Position numbers and translations under genes: made by a program
Assembly: GCF_007993045.1 (NCBI RefSeq)
Contig: NZ_VOOR01000013.1
Span: 1 to 64,000 of the forward strand
DNA length: 64,000 nt
Direction: 5' to 3'
DNA from: Phaeodactylibacter luteus
GTDB taxonomy: Bacteria > Bacteroidota > Bacteroidia > Chitinophagales > Saprospiraceae
Notes under the pieces: model-generated
The model's database searches: none
The model's input: the letters and a program-made list of their open reading frames with translations, nothing else
Told to the model about the DNA's origin: nothing
Shown here: positions 16,639 to 24,264 of the stretch, in pieces
Position numbering within the stretch: the stretch's first letter is position 1
Layout of the letters: each line of letters begins with the position of its first letter

Positions 16639-17182
16639 CGTTTCCGGTTTTTTCAGGTTTTTGCAATCGCGCGTCGGCCACGCGCTTGAGGTCTTGGAGG
16701 AAGGCCAGGGCTTCGCGGGTGGCTTGGCGGATGTGGGGGCTATTTTTGCTGTAGAGTTGTTGGATGGAATTTTTAGCTTTCTGTGCTTCTTTCTCCCGGT
16801 CTTGCACATTTTGGATATTCTCGCACTCGTCATCCACCTTTTCTAAATAACCGCTACACCTTAGCCATTTGGTCAGGTGCTCGATGATGAGGTTGTAAGC
16901 TTCAGCTTTTTTATCCCCTTTATTCGCCTTGCCCTGTGCAAAGAGCAGGGCGGCCACCAAGCCGCTGTTCAGCACGAGCATGCCGAAGGACTTGATGTAT
17001 TGGTGGTAGTTTTTGGCGAGTTCACTTGGGGTGAGTTTTTCTTCTTTCCTCTTTTGAGGTGTTAGCTTCAACCGAGGGTCCTCTTTGTCGCCTTTTCCCA
17101 ACTCCGCAGCTTTTATGACCTCCTGCACGCGCTCTAACGCAAAGTCCAGCCGCTCGTCCGCTATGCTTTTGAATCCGATCAT
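16628..17182 (-). CDS. cmr5: Type III-B small subunit Cmr5, copy A
   Basis: 184 residues, helical. Contains YHQYIKSFGMLVLNSGLVAA, the most recognisable Cmr5 segment (about 60-79), and QATREALAFLQDLKRVADAR near the C-terminus. Cmr5 (Cas11) contributes to the inner belly of the complex. Overlaps cmr4 (copy A) by 4 bases upstream and cmr6 by 11 downstream, giving a compact cmr4-cmr5-cmr6 block. Confidence 0.93.
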   Translation of the reverse strand: MIGFKSIADERLDFALERVQEVIKAAELGKGDKEDPRLKLTPQKRKEEKLTPSELAKNYHQYIKSFGMLVLNSGLVAALLFAQGKANKGDKKAEAYNLIIEHLTKWLRCSGYLEKVDDECENIQNVQDREKEAQKAKNSIQQLYSKNSPHIRQATREALAFLQDLKRVADARLQKPEKTGNDGK

Positions 17183-18147
17183 GGGTTGGTGGTTTTGAAG
17201 GTGAGCTCCACTATGCCCTTGCCGATAGTGGTGTTGCCGCCGATTTGGAGGACTTTTTGGGTATCATCCCCTCCCCAGCAATCTTCGGTGATGAAGTCGC
17301 TGACGTGGTCTTCTGTTTTGAAATCATCAGGTAAAGCCAGATTCTTCTCCCCCTTCGGCTGCCGGGGCGCCTCGGCCATGAGCAGACTGTAGAGCACCGC
17401 CTCGGCGGGCAGGTACTCTTCGGTAAAGAGGGCGCCGTCGGCAACCACACCGTTGTCTCCGATTTTATTCCGGGTCATGCGCTCGGTGAAGAGCTGCGTG
17501 AAGTCGCCGAAAGCATCATCAGGCAGGATGATGAGGCGGGTAGTGTCGAGGCCGGTAGCGGTCTTTAGGGCATTGGCTATGGCTTGGCCTTGGCCTCCGT
17601 CTTCATCTTTAAAAAGGTACTCTTCGAGAATGACCTTGCCGCCCTTTTGCAAGGGGCAGCTATTTGGCAGCAAGCATTGGCGTTCTTTTAAGGCCATACC
17701 ATCCAAAGCGCTCATCAAGCCACTCCCCTGCCCTGCCCGCTCAAGGTCTTCGGCCAGCCGCTTCAGCACATAGGGGCAAGTCGCCTGTGCGAACACCCCC
17801 CACATGGAGCGGACTGGAAAGAGCAGCATGCGCGCATCGGTGAAGGTAAGGGCCCCGGCGAAGTAGCGGGCGTAGGCATTGGCGCTGCCCTCACCGGAAA
17901 AGTCAGTATTTGTGTCTTCGTACATGCTTTGGTCATCATAGCCAAAGGCGAGGTGGATTTGGGTAGCGTCTGCGCCCAACTGCTCCACCCGGCTGCGCAG
18001 CGCGCCCTTGAGGGAAGAAGCTTCGATCTTGGGGTATCCGGTGACGAGCTCCCGCTGTATGGGGAGGTCTACTAGGCCGTTATCCTTGCCGCTGCCCGCG
18101 TGCAGGGCGGAAAGGGTACGGAGGTAGAATGGGGTGGTTTTGGACAT
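17179..18147 (-). CDS. cmr4: Type III-B RAMP protein Cmr4 (Cas7), copy A
   Basis: 322 residues. LRTLSALHAGSGKDNGLVDL with catalytic-type D27, then PIQRELVTGYPKIEASSLKG, FTDARMLLFPVRSMWGVFAQ, EEYLPAEAVLYS and the closing IGGNTTIGKGIVE. It follows the HepT gene by 7 bp. Sequence differs clearly from copy B at 10030, so the two are not a recent duplication and probably come from different Cmr operons. Confidence 0.96.
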   Translation of the reverse strand: MSKTTPFYLRTLSALHAGSGKDNGLVDLPIQRELVTGYPKIEASSLKGALRSRVEQLGADATQIHLAFGYDDQSMYEDTNTDFSGEGSANAYARYFAGALTFTDARMLLFPVRSMWGVFAQATCPYVLKRLAEDLERAGQGSGLMSALDGMALKERQCLLPNSCPLQKGGKVILEEYLFKDEDGGQGQAIANALKTATGLDTTRLIILPDDAFGDFTQLFTERMTRNKIGDNGVVADGALFTEEYLPAEAVLYSLLMAEAPRQPKGEKNLALPDDFKTEDHVSDFITEDCWGGDDTQKVLQIGGNTTIGKGIVELTFKTTNP

Positions 18148-18154
18148 GGTACTG

Positions 18155-18496
18155 TTATTCTGCTATTAGTTTTTGAATCTTGGAACGAAGGTCTGGAAGA
18201 TCATACTGTATGATTTCCCAAACCAAAGCTGTGGAGACCTCAAAGTACTGATGTATGAGTACATTCCTAAGGCCAATTATTTTACGCCAAGGCACCTCTG
18301 AAGCATCCTCCCGAAGCTCTTCACTGAGGCGGGAAGCCGCCTCACCAATAACCTCTAGGAGACGTATGCTTGCCAATACGAGCACCTCGTCCTTGGCGAA
18401 TGTTTCATAATCTAGCCCTTGTGTATATGTTGTCAGTTGAGTAGCCGATTCCGCTATATGTCTCAGCCGTGCATCGTCACTAATCCTCCCTTTCAT
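18155..18496 (-). CDS. hepT: HepT-like HEPN ribonuclease toxin (DUF86)
   Basis: 113 residues. Helical HEPN fold with RLLEVIGEAASRLSEELR (45-62) and the active-site motif R77-NVLI-H82-Q-Y84 in GLRNVLIHQYFEV, i.e. Rx4HxY, the hallmark of HepT toxins. In characterised HepT/MntA pairs the antitoxin blocks the toxin by adding AMP to the tyrosine. Overlaps mntA by 17 bases and sits 7 bp before cmr4 (copy A), so it is translated as part of the Cmr operon. Confidence 0.9.
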   Translation of the reverse strand: MKGRISDDARLRHIAESATQLTTYTQGLDYETFAKDEVLVLASIRLLEVIGEAASRLSEELREDASEVPWRKIIGLRNVLIHQYFEVSTALVWEIIQYDLPDLRSKIQKLIAE

Positions 18497-18773
18497 AAAT
18501 CAGTTGTTTTTGGGCCTCCACATACGGCCTTATGTAGGGAGACAGGCTTTCCTCAGGCACGAGGTCCACCTTGCGCTGCAGTAAGTCTTCTAGGTCCAAT
18601 ATCATTTGCACGAAGTGTAGGCCGATAGGCTTGCTGTGATCGAGTATCACGAGCAGGTCTATATCGCTTCCCTCTGTGGCCGTGCCCGCCGCGTGGGAGC
18701 CGAACAGCCAAGCTTTCAGCACCGGCTGCTCCTTGAAGTAGGCTTGGATGGCGGTTTTGGATTGCTCTGTCAT
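18480..18773 (-). CDS. mntA: MntA-like minimal nucleotidyltransferase antitoxin
   Basis: 97 residues. The polymerase-beta-type nucleotidyltransferase motif is complete: FGSHAAGTATEGSDIDLLV with G25-S26 and D37/D39, and a third acidic position in RKVDLVPEE. Its start overlaps the cmr1 (copy A) stop by 4 bases (ATGA). It is the partner of the HepT toxin directly downstream. The pair occupies the place where cmr2 and cmr3 usually stand between cmr1 and cmr4. Confidence 0.9.
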   Translation of the reverse strand: MTEQSKTAIQAYFKEQPVLKAWLFGSHAAGTATEGSDIDLLVILDHSKPIGLHFVQMILDLEDLLQRKVDLVPEESLSPYIRPYVEAQKQLIYERED

Positions 18774-19888
18774 CTTATGAGGGTTTTGATTGGTACAGAT
18801 TTAAGCTTCAACTTCTCAAAGAACGAATTCAGAAGAGCCAGTTCAGCCTCAGTCCAGAAGTGGTCTTTCTCACAAGTAGCCTTTGGGTTCTTACTATGAA
18901 ATTCGAAGCCAACCCCTTCAGGTATAAGCCTACCTTCTAACTTAGTAACCATCCAATGAAACTGATTTTTGTGTTTCAGTAAAGTAATGGATACAGGCGA
19001 GGCGCGCCTTGAGTACTTCTCGTTCTCTGTTTCCTGAAAATTAACGCTGTTGTCATCGCGTACACTGATGGGCAAACCAAAAGCAGCTTTCTGATTCAGC
19101 GTTTCCATCGTGAACTTACGGCGAGAACGATCCTTATTTGGAATCGCTTTTCGGTGCTTAAGCATAATGCTGCCGATAGCATCAAGTGCTTTGTCCCAAG
19201 AAGGGAAAGCTTCGCTACTCAGGTACGCATTGCCCAAGGTGCTGTAGTTTTCAGAACGGAGGCTATCCTCACTAACTTGAAATATGTCATGTACAACTGC
19301 AATGCTTTTTTTCAAGAAAGCCCCTAATTCCGCATTAGGCTTGAAACGGAGTGCCTCAGGCAAGGCGTCCCCATCTGTCTTAACGACTCGGAATGCGCCA
19401 GCACCGCGCCGCGCCCTAGTGCCCAAAGCCCCAAAGTGAGCCAGCACCCAAAATGCTGCTGCTGCTTTTCTCAATGCACCCTCTTCTTTACTGCGCAGTA
19501 CGACTGCAAATGGGAAATCCTCAGCAATATATTTTCTTTCAACCTGATACCCTTTTGCAACCAAGCTATAAAACAGGTACTTCCCACCTTCATCCAAATG
19601 AAGTAAAGTTGCAGGGTATTGCGCTATCTCCCCACACCGAACACTAAGCTCCACCAAGCTCCGCCCATGCGCCTCCGTCACCCCGCCAAACAAAGATTCA
19701 TCCTGCTTTAGTAGCCGTTTATGGCTTTCGTCCCCCTGTTTATCATAGGGCCAGCCCAAGCTGATGGCCCTGGCCCAAAACCGCAGCGCCCCCTTAATGC
19801 TAGGCGCACGCAGCTCGGCCTCGTCCGTATCAGGCCCACTTAGGAACATAGGGCTGATGGTTCGGCAATGAAAAGTAATCTTGTTCAT
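18770..19888 (-). CDS. cmr1: Type III-B RAMP protein Cmr1, copy A
   Basis: Cas7-group subunit at the target 5' end of the complex. 372 residues: ITFHCRTISPMFLSGPDT, ELRAPSIKGALRFWARAISL (26-45) and the HFGALGTRARRGAGAFRVV segment (about 152-170) are Cmr1 signatures. Opens 12 bp after the end of the cas10 stump. Diverged from copy B at 19996, with higher GC. Confidence 0.95.
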   Translation of the reverse strand: MNKITFHCRTISPMFLSGPDTDEAELRAPSIKGALRFWARAISLGWPYDKQGDESHKRLLKQDESLFGGVTEAHGRSLVELSVRCGEIAQYPATLLHLDEGGKYLFYSLVAKGYQVERKYIAEDFPFAVVLRSKEEGALRKAAAAFWVLAHFGALGTRARRGAGAFRVVKTDGDALPEALRFKPNAELGAFLKKSIAVVHDIFQVSEDSLRSENYSTLGNAYLSSEAFPSWDKALDAIGSIMLKHRKAIPNKDRSRRKFTMETLNQKAAFGLPISVRDDNSVNFQETENEKYSRRASPVSITLLKHKNQFHWMVTKLEGRLIPEGVGFEFHSKNPKATCEKDHFWTEAELALLNSFFEKLKLKSVPIKTLIR

Positions 19889-19900
19889 GTTAGTATTCTT

Positions 19901-19999
19901 TTAGGCTTTGTTTTCAGAGGGCACGATGCTGGTTCTATTTTTTGCCTGCGCAATGAAGCTCTGCACGGGACCTATGGCGAAGAGGAAGAGGTAGGTCAT
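19901..19999 (-). pseudogene. Truncated cas10/cmr2 stump (32 codons)
   Basis: An open frame starts with ATG at 19999, overlapping the stop of cmr1 copy B by 4 bases (ATGA). It encodes YLFLFAIGPVQSFIAQAK, the same opening as the intact Cas10 (FIFSLGPVQSFIAQAR), then departs into NRTSIVPSENKA and a TAA. The DNA matches the intact cas10 start only moderately, so the stump comes from a diverged second cas10. It marks a rearrangement that removed the rest of that gene and joined cmr1 copy B to cmr1 copy A. Confidence 0.85.
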
Positions 20000-21117
20000 A
20001 GTATTTCAGTTCTTATCGTTGAAGTAAAAGATTCTTTTATTCCTTGATAGGGTTGATTTAGAAAGGCCGGTCTTTTTTGATTGTATTGATTTAGGTTCTT
20101 TCTTGGAGTAACAAGCTTCAGGTCAACGCCTTCAGGCAGTAAAGAGGATGCGAAATTCGTAATAACAATATAATACCTACCGTTAAATTCATTTATATGT
20201 ATTATCAAACTTGACGCGCTACGATCAATTTCTCTTTTTGTAGTTTTTACATTGGCACCTGCTTTTCCGTATCTATCCAAGCTAGTGTATCGGAAAGATA
20301 AAGGAAGGCCAAATTCAACTCTCTGTATCTGTTTTGGAAAAGTCCCAGATACTATATAGTTCTTAACTTCATTGTAGTCTGGCTGTAGTCTTTCTCGAAA
20401 CTCTTTGAATAACCTCCCAATTCTTTCTAATGCGCCTAGCGCGAATGTCTCCGAATCTTGCAAGACATGTATTTGCGCATTATGTAGCATTGGAAAAGGT
20501 GTAAAGGAACCAGGATTAAAATCTCTCGTGAAGGCAAATCTATTGGCTAAAAAGTCTATGTTTCTTCTTAGATGTCTCACCAGCGACTCTGATCCAGATT
20601 GAACAAATTCAAATTCAATTGAACTATTCCCTGATATAGAATCAATTTTAAAACAACCGCCACCCCTTCGTGAACGCGTTCCTATGCCTCCAAAATTAGC
20701 TAGCGTCCAAAAACTAAGAGCCGCCTCTTCTAAGGCTAAGCTTTCAAGAGAAGATAAATGAACGGAGAAATTACCTTCCCAAATTCCTGGTCTATTATTC
20801 ATAGGTATTGTATACCACAAATATTGAAGACCAGGATGCTGCTCTTTGTCAGCTTTTGTGTCAGGAAGGGATCCAGTTTTAATATTTCCTTCCTCCAAAC
20901 GAATTGTGACTTTACTCCTCCCCCCCGTATTCGTACCTCCAAATATGGCTTCTTCTCTCTTCCTCATCTCTTCCACCCCCAAATGCCCATTCAAAGCCCG
21001 CCACCAAAACCGCATCGCACCTTTGATGCTCGGCGCCCGCAGCTCCGGCGTCTGCCCGTCCGCCCCTGCCAAAAACATAGGCGTAATAACCTTACAATGA
21101 AAAGTGATCGACTCCAT
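19996..21117 (-). CDS. cmr1: Type III-B RAMP protein Cmr1, copy B
   Basis: 373 residues: ITFHCKVITPMFLAGADG, ELRAPSIKGAMRFWWRALNG (26-45), EAIFGGTNTGGRSKV and NFGGIGTRSRRGGGCFKI are Cmr1 signatures. The coding sequence is noticeably AT-richer than the rest of the island (many ATA, TCT and AAA-type codons), suggesting a different origin from copy A. It lies between cas6 and the cas10 stump; its start codon follows a heptamer repeat array. Confidence 0.95.
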   Translation of the reverse strand: MESITFHCKVITPMFLAGADGQTPELRAPSIKGAMRFWWRALNGHLGVEEMRKREEAIFGGTNTGGRSKVTIRLEEGNIKTGSLPDTKADKEQHPGLQYLWYTIPMNNRPGIWEGNFSVHLSSLESLALEEAALSFWTLANFGGIGTRSRRGGGCFKIDSISGNSSIEFEFVQSGSESLVRHLRRNIDFLANRFAFTRDFNPGSFTPFPMLHNAQIHVLQDSETFALGALERIGRLFKEFRERLQPDYNEVKNYIVSGTFPKQIQRVEFGLPLSFRYTSLDRYGKAGANVKTTKREIDRSASSLIIHINEFNGRYYIVITNFASSLLPEGVDLKLVTPRKNLNQYNQKRPAFLNQPYQGIKESFTSTIRTEIL

Positions 21118-21171
21118 ATTTGTTATTTGTTAGTGGTTGTGTAAATCATGGCTGTTCGTGGTTCCCATTTC

Positions 21172-21345
21172 AAATTTCATATCCCCCATTTCGCACTTCA
21201 TATTTCTTATTTCAAACTTCATATTTCTTATTTCAAACTTCATATTTCTTATTTCAAACTTCATATTTCTTATTTCAAACTTCTTATTTCAAATTTCAAA
21301 CCCCGCACTCCCCACTTCATATTTCATACTTCCCAGCTTCTTACC
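21172..21345. repeat. Polypyrimidine heptamer tandem repeats, array 2
   Basis: About 170 bp of 7-nt units (CATATTT, CTTATTT, CAAACTT) arranged in a 21-nt period; same family as the array at 4476-4803. The last ~15 codons and the stop of cas6 are encoded inside it, so the repeat has rewritten that gene's C-terminus. It separates cas6 from cmr1 copy B. Confidence 0.95.
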
Positions 21346-22011
21346 CCTTATTTCAAGCAAACTCCCAAACCCCACGCTCACGCCCTTGCCCAAGCCGATA
21401 AAATTAGGGAAGCTCGCATTGCAGCGGAAATTCAGCGAAAAGCAAAGGACTTTGCGGCCCTTGTAAGGAAGCCAACGACTGCCTTTGAGGCGGGAGATCT
21501 GTACTTGCAGGGCCCCTTCCGGGCACCAGCCGATGCCTTTGGCGAAAGCCAGGATATTGCCCAACAGGAGCTTCTCCAGAAACTGCAAGCGTTCGATTTC
21601 GGTGCCGAGCGCTTGGAAACGCTGATAGTTGTCCTGATTGAGGGCCTGCCAGTCTTTGAGGGCATACTCGAGCTGCCCCTGCCAGCATTGCACGTTGAAG
21701 TAGTTGAGGTGGATGTCCTCGATCTGAAACGTCTCCTGCCGGTCCCCGATGCGCAGGGACAGGTCCCGGCGCTGGAACAGATAGTGGATGTCATCGGTGC
21801 CTTCGTTGAGGCAGATGATGCTCGCCTTCTTGAACAGCGGCTTGTATTGTATGAGCGGGTAACGATAGATGCTGCCGCTGTCCGGGGTATGGTTGTGGAA
21901 GAGGGCCGACTGCCGGGCGGTGGCTTCGATGACCGAAGCCCGGAAACAGGGAGCTTCCCTGGCCAGGATAGGGTTGGCGAATGTCACCTTGAGATAGCGT
22001 ACCTTTGGCAT
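21289..22011 (-). CDS. cas6: CRISPR RNA-processing endonuclease Cas6
   Basis: Cuts the pre-crRNA within the repeat. 240 residues: N-terminal VRYLKVTFANPIL, IYRYPLIQYK (about 48-57) and the C-terminal glycine-rich loop FIGLGKGVSVGFGSLLEI are typical of Bacteroidota Cas6. H and Y candidates lie in the N-terminal half (H39, H41, Y49). The final residues (KKLGSMKYEVGSAGFEI) are encoded by heptamer repeats and lie beyond the normal end of the family. First gene of the minus-strand train, divergent from the WYL regulator. Confidence 0.92.
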   Translation of the reverse strand: MPKVRYLKVTFANPILAREAPCFRASVIEATARQSALFHNHTPDSGSIYRYPLIQYKPLFKKASIICLNEGTDDIHYLFQRRDLSLRIGDRQETFQIEDIHLNYFNVQCWQGQLEYALKDWQALNQDNYQRFQALGTEIERLQFLEKLLLGNILAFAKGIGWCPEGALQVQISRLKGSRWLPYKGRKVLCFSLNFRCNASFPNFIGLGKGVSVGFGSLLEIRGKKLGSMKYEVGSAGFEI

Positions 22012-22191
22012 ATAGGCGTTTTCATTGGGTCAGGGAATGCGCTCGCACAACAACTGCCGCAGGCGGGGCACACCGGGTATTGGGGGGCACAGACCGCCGC
22101 TGTGTTTTGCTCACAGGTAATTTTACGACTTTTATCGCTCATTGTTACACAACTTTACATTTTTTTCTGCGGCACAATTTATCATCTTGGT

Positions 22192-22208
22192 ATATCAATT
22201 GGTGATAT
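22192..22208. promoter_or_regulatory. Inverted repeat, candidate operator in the divergent intergenic region
   Basis: ATATCA and TGATAT arms around a 5-base centre, 52 bp before the WYL gene and 181 bp before cas6. WYL-type regulators usually bind such dyads in the divergent promoter region. No protein-binding evidence beyond symmetry and position; the surrounding 248 bp contain no gene. Confidence 0.35.
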
Positions 22209-22259
22209 TCAAAATGAGATTCCTTATTTTCACGCCCTGAGCATAAAATATTAGGCGAA

Positions 22260-23282
22260 ATGAACCAGGAAATGATGTTCAGGATAAGGGTCATCGACAG
22301 CTGCCTGAGGAAGAGCAGCTATCAGTGGACCCGCGAAACGCTTGCGGCTGCCTGCAATGACCAAGCCTGGGAACACCTTGACCTGGATCGCAATTATACT
22401 GTGCTCACTGTTTCCCGCGACCTGAAAAGGATGAAAGCGGAACCGCCCGCCGGGTTCGGCGCACCGATTGAATGGGACGCCAAGCACAAAACCTACCGGT
22501 ATGCTGATGCCTCCTATGTGCTCGACCAACTGCCGCTGTACCAAGAAGATATCCACCTGCTGGAAGAAGCGCTGGGGCTTATCCAATCTGCCCCTTATTT
22601 CGAACTGGACAAGGGTCTGTCGACGCTCGCCGACCGCATCGCAGAACGATTGAAGCTGAAACGGGCGCCCGCTGAGCTGCCGGCAGTCGTGTTCAGCCAT
22701 TCACAACAGGTAAAGGGGCAGCAATGGGTTTCAGGGCTGTACGAAGCAGTGATCAAAAGGCAGTGCATCGCATTGCAATACCAACCCTTTGAAGAGCCCG
22801 CTACCCGGCAGGTGGTCAGCCCGTATATACTGCGGGAATACAACCGCCGGTGGTTCCTGATCGGCTACAGCCACAAATATCAGAAGATCCGCACCTTTGC
22901 CCTTGACCGCATTCAGCATGCAGAGCAATATTTGTTGCAACAGTTTTACCTACAGCCGGGCTTCCACCCTAAACGCTATTTTGACCCGGTGATCGGGGTG
23001 AGCATCCCTGAAGGCCGTCAGTTGGAGGAGGTCCGTATCAAAGTGGCCCCGCTGCGGGCTAAATACCTGATCACCAAGCCCATCCACCACTCTCAAAAGC
23101 TGCTGGAGCAGACAGCCGCCTACGCCACCCTCTCTATCCGGGTAATCCCCAATATTGAATTGGAGCGGCTGCTGCTTTCTATGGGAGAGGATGCCGTGGT
23201 ACAGCAGCCCTCTTGGCTAAGGCAGCAGATCGCGGAAAGACTGAAATTGGCAGCAGGCCAGTATATGGAGGGAACGCAGTGA
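22260..23282 (+). CDS. WYL-domain transcriptional regulator
   Basis: 340 residues. N-terminal winged-helix region (FRIRVIDSCLR, TVLTVSRDLKRMKAE, residues about 7-61), a middle helical part, and a WYL domain from about 160: GLYEAVIKRQCIALQYQPF, SPYILREYNRRWFLIGYSHK and the C-terminal WCX-type region. WYL proteins often control CRISPR-Cas and other defence loci. Divergent from cas6 across 248 bp, so it is the likely regulator of the minus-strand cas train; direction of control cannot be read from sequence. Confidence 0.88.
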   Translation: MNQEMMFRIRVIDSCLRKSSYQWTRETLAAACNDQAWEHLDLDRNYTVLTVSRDLKRMKAEPPAGFGAPIEWDAKHKTYRYADASYVLDQLPLYQEDIHLLEEALGLIQSAPYFELDKGLSTLADRIAERLKLKRAPAELPAVVFSHSQQVKGQQWVSGLYEAVIKRQCIALQYQPFEEPATRQVVSPYILREYNRRWFLIGYSHKYQKIRTFALDRIQHAEQYLLQQFYLQPGFHPKRYFDPVIGVSIPEGRQLEEVRIKVAPLRAKYLITKPIHHSQKLLEQTAAYATLSIRVIPNIELERLLLSMGEDAVVQQPSWLRQQIAERLKLAAGQYMEGTQ

Positions 23283-23404
23283 TACGCCCCCCCCTCTACC
23301 CCTCAGCCTTGTTGCCGGCACGATATCCCCCAATCTTGAAGCCTACCGTATGGCATTTCCATCCAACTGCCACATGGCCAATTGACCGCCCGCCCCCTGT
23401 CAGG

Positions 23405-23510
23405 AAAATGGGGCCTACCCCCGCCTAACGGCAGGGGTCGCTATGCTCCGGGGCTCGCTCTTCGCTCGGCCCTGTCGGGCTTGCCACCCCTTCGCAGCGC
23501 TAGTCCAATC
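23405..23510 (+). repeat. Dispersed palindromic element, copy 3
   Basis: Family core GGTCGCTATGCTCCGGGGCT followed by CTTCGCTCGGCC and CGCAGCGCTAG, 120 bp downstream of the WYL gene. Confidence 0.85.
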
Positions 23511-23573
23511 CTATTGTAAACCCGATGAGGCTGCAATAGCTAGGCGTAGCCCGATCCTGCAGCGGCGCAGGCA

Positions 23574-24030
23574 TTACACGAAATCACTTGGGCCATAACC
23601 GCCTTGCCGGTCCTCCCCTCTCGCCCCTGCCGAATCCCCCTCTAGGAATTCAATCTTTTCAGCAATTTTATAGTTGTGATTGTCCACCTTGGCCGGGATG
23701 TGAAATAAGTCGAACAGCGCCCAGATGCCCAATCCGCCAATAGTAATCTAATATATATAGTTCTCCAAGGCGAGATTAATGCATTTTGACTTGCTCTTTT
23801 TTCCGCTCGCTGCGTTGAAAAGCCTCGCCGTAGCTGAGGCTATGCCTGCGTTTTTCGCCTTGCGAGCGAAAAAAATACCTGCGTCAACTTTGCACAAATC
23901 CTGCCTTGGAGAACTATAGGATCTGCAGCCCCCACCTTCCAAGGTAAGCGTAGTGGCAGCCAATGAGGAACCAACACAGGTATGCGGTCCCTGTAGATTT
24001 CATCTGCGACATCAAATAGTACTTGCTCAT
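23574..24030 (-). pseudogene. TM2-domain membrane protein gene, split by a MITE
   Basis: The 5' part starts at ATG 24030 (MSKYYLMSQMKSTGTAYLCW, then FLIGCHYAYLGRWGLQIL) and the 3' part reads ITIGGLGIWALFDLFHIPAK and KVDNHNYKIAEKIEFL, together a TM2 domain with its typical hydrophobic pair. The 163-bp MITE at 23756-23918 separates them, and the two halves do not rejoin cleanly in frame, with a stop codon at the junction. The protein would have been a small inner-membrane protein of unknown role. Confidence 0.8.
23756..23918. mobile_element. MITE with 16-bp perfect terminal inverted repeats
   Basis: The ends TATAGTTCTCCAAGGC and GCCTTGGAGAACTATA are exact inverted repeats, with TA-rich flanks that may be a TA or TATA target duplication. 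The 163-bp interior has no gene but contains a further GC-rich hairpin (CCTCGCC...GGCTATG region). Inserted into the TM2 gene. The TA-type target suggests mobilisation by a transposase of an IS630/Tc1-like group, which is not present in the window. Confidence 0.85.
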
Positions 24031-24090
24031 GATGTATGTTTTGGTGTTAAATATGAATAGCCACGGCCTGCTAAGAGGCGCGTAGGTGTT

Positions 24091-24264
24091 CTAATGGCTT
24101 CTCTTTAGGCCGATGTAGATGGTTGGGCCGTCTTGTTCACCTGTGAGGGCAAGGCGGACGTACCGGTGATCCTGACTGCAGGTTTCAATCCGTGCGAAAT
24201 ACAGGTACGCTTCTTCGCCTTCGGGCATGACCAGCATTTTCTGGCCGCGGGTGATCTTGTACAT
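24091..24264 (-). CDS. Short uncharacterised protein or gene fragment (57 aa)
   Basis: The frame starts ATG (MYKITRGQKMLVMPEGEEAY) and ends with YIGLKRSH before a TAG. Composition is protein-like (alternating beta-type pattern) and unlike shadows of other genes. A stop closes the frame upstream, so it may be a small protein or the tail of a decayed gene. No family recognised. Lies just upstream of the broken TM2 gene. Confidence 0.35.
   Translation of the reverse strand: MYKITRGQKMLVMPEGEEAYLYFARIETCSQDHRYVRLALTGEQDGPTIYIGLKRSH

Noticed and set aside
21120-22254. Long plus-strand frames opposite cas6
   Set aside because: Low-complexity start in the heptamer repeats followed by the antisense of cas6.
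23748-23963. 71-codon frame spanning the MITE
   Set aside because: It crosses the MITE ends and the TM2 remnant; no family match and no conserved start.
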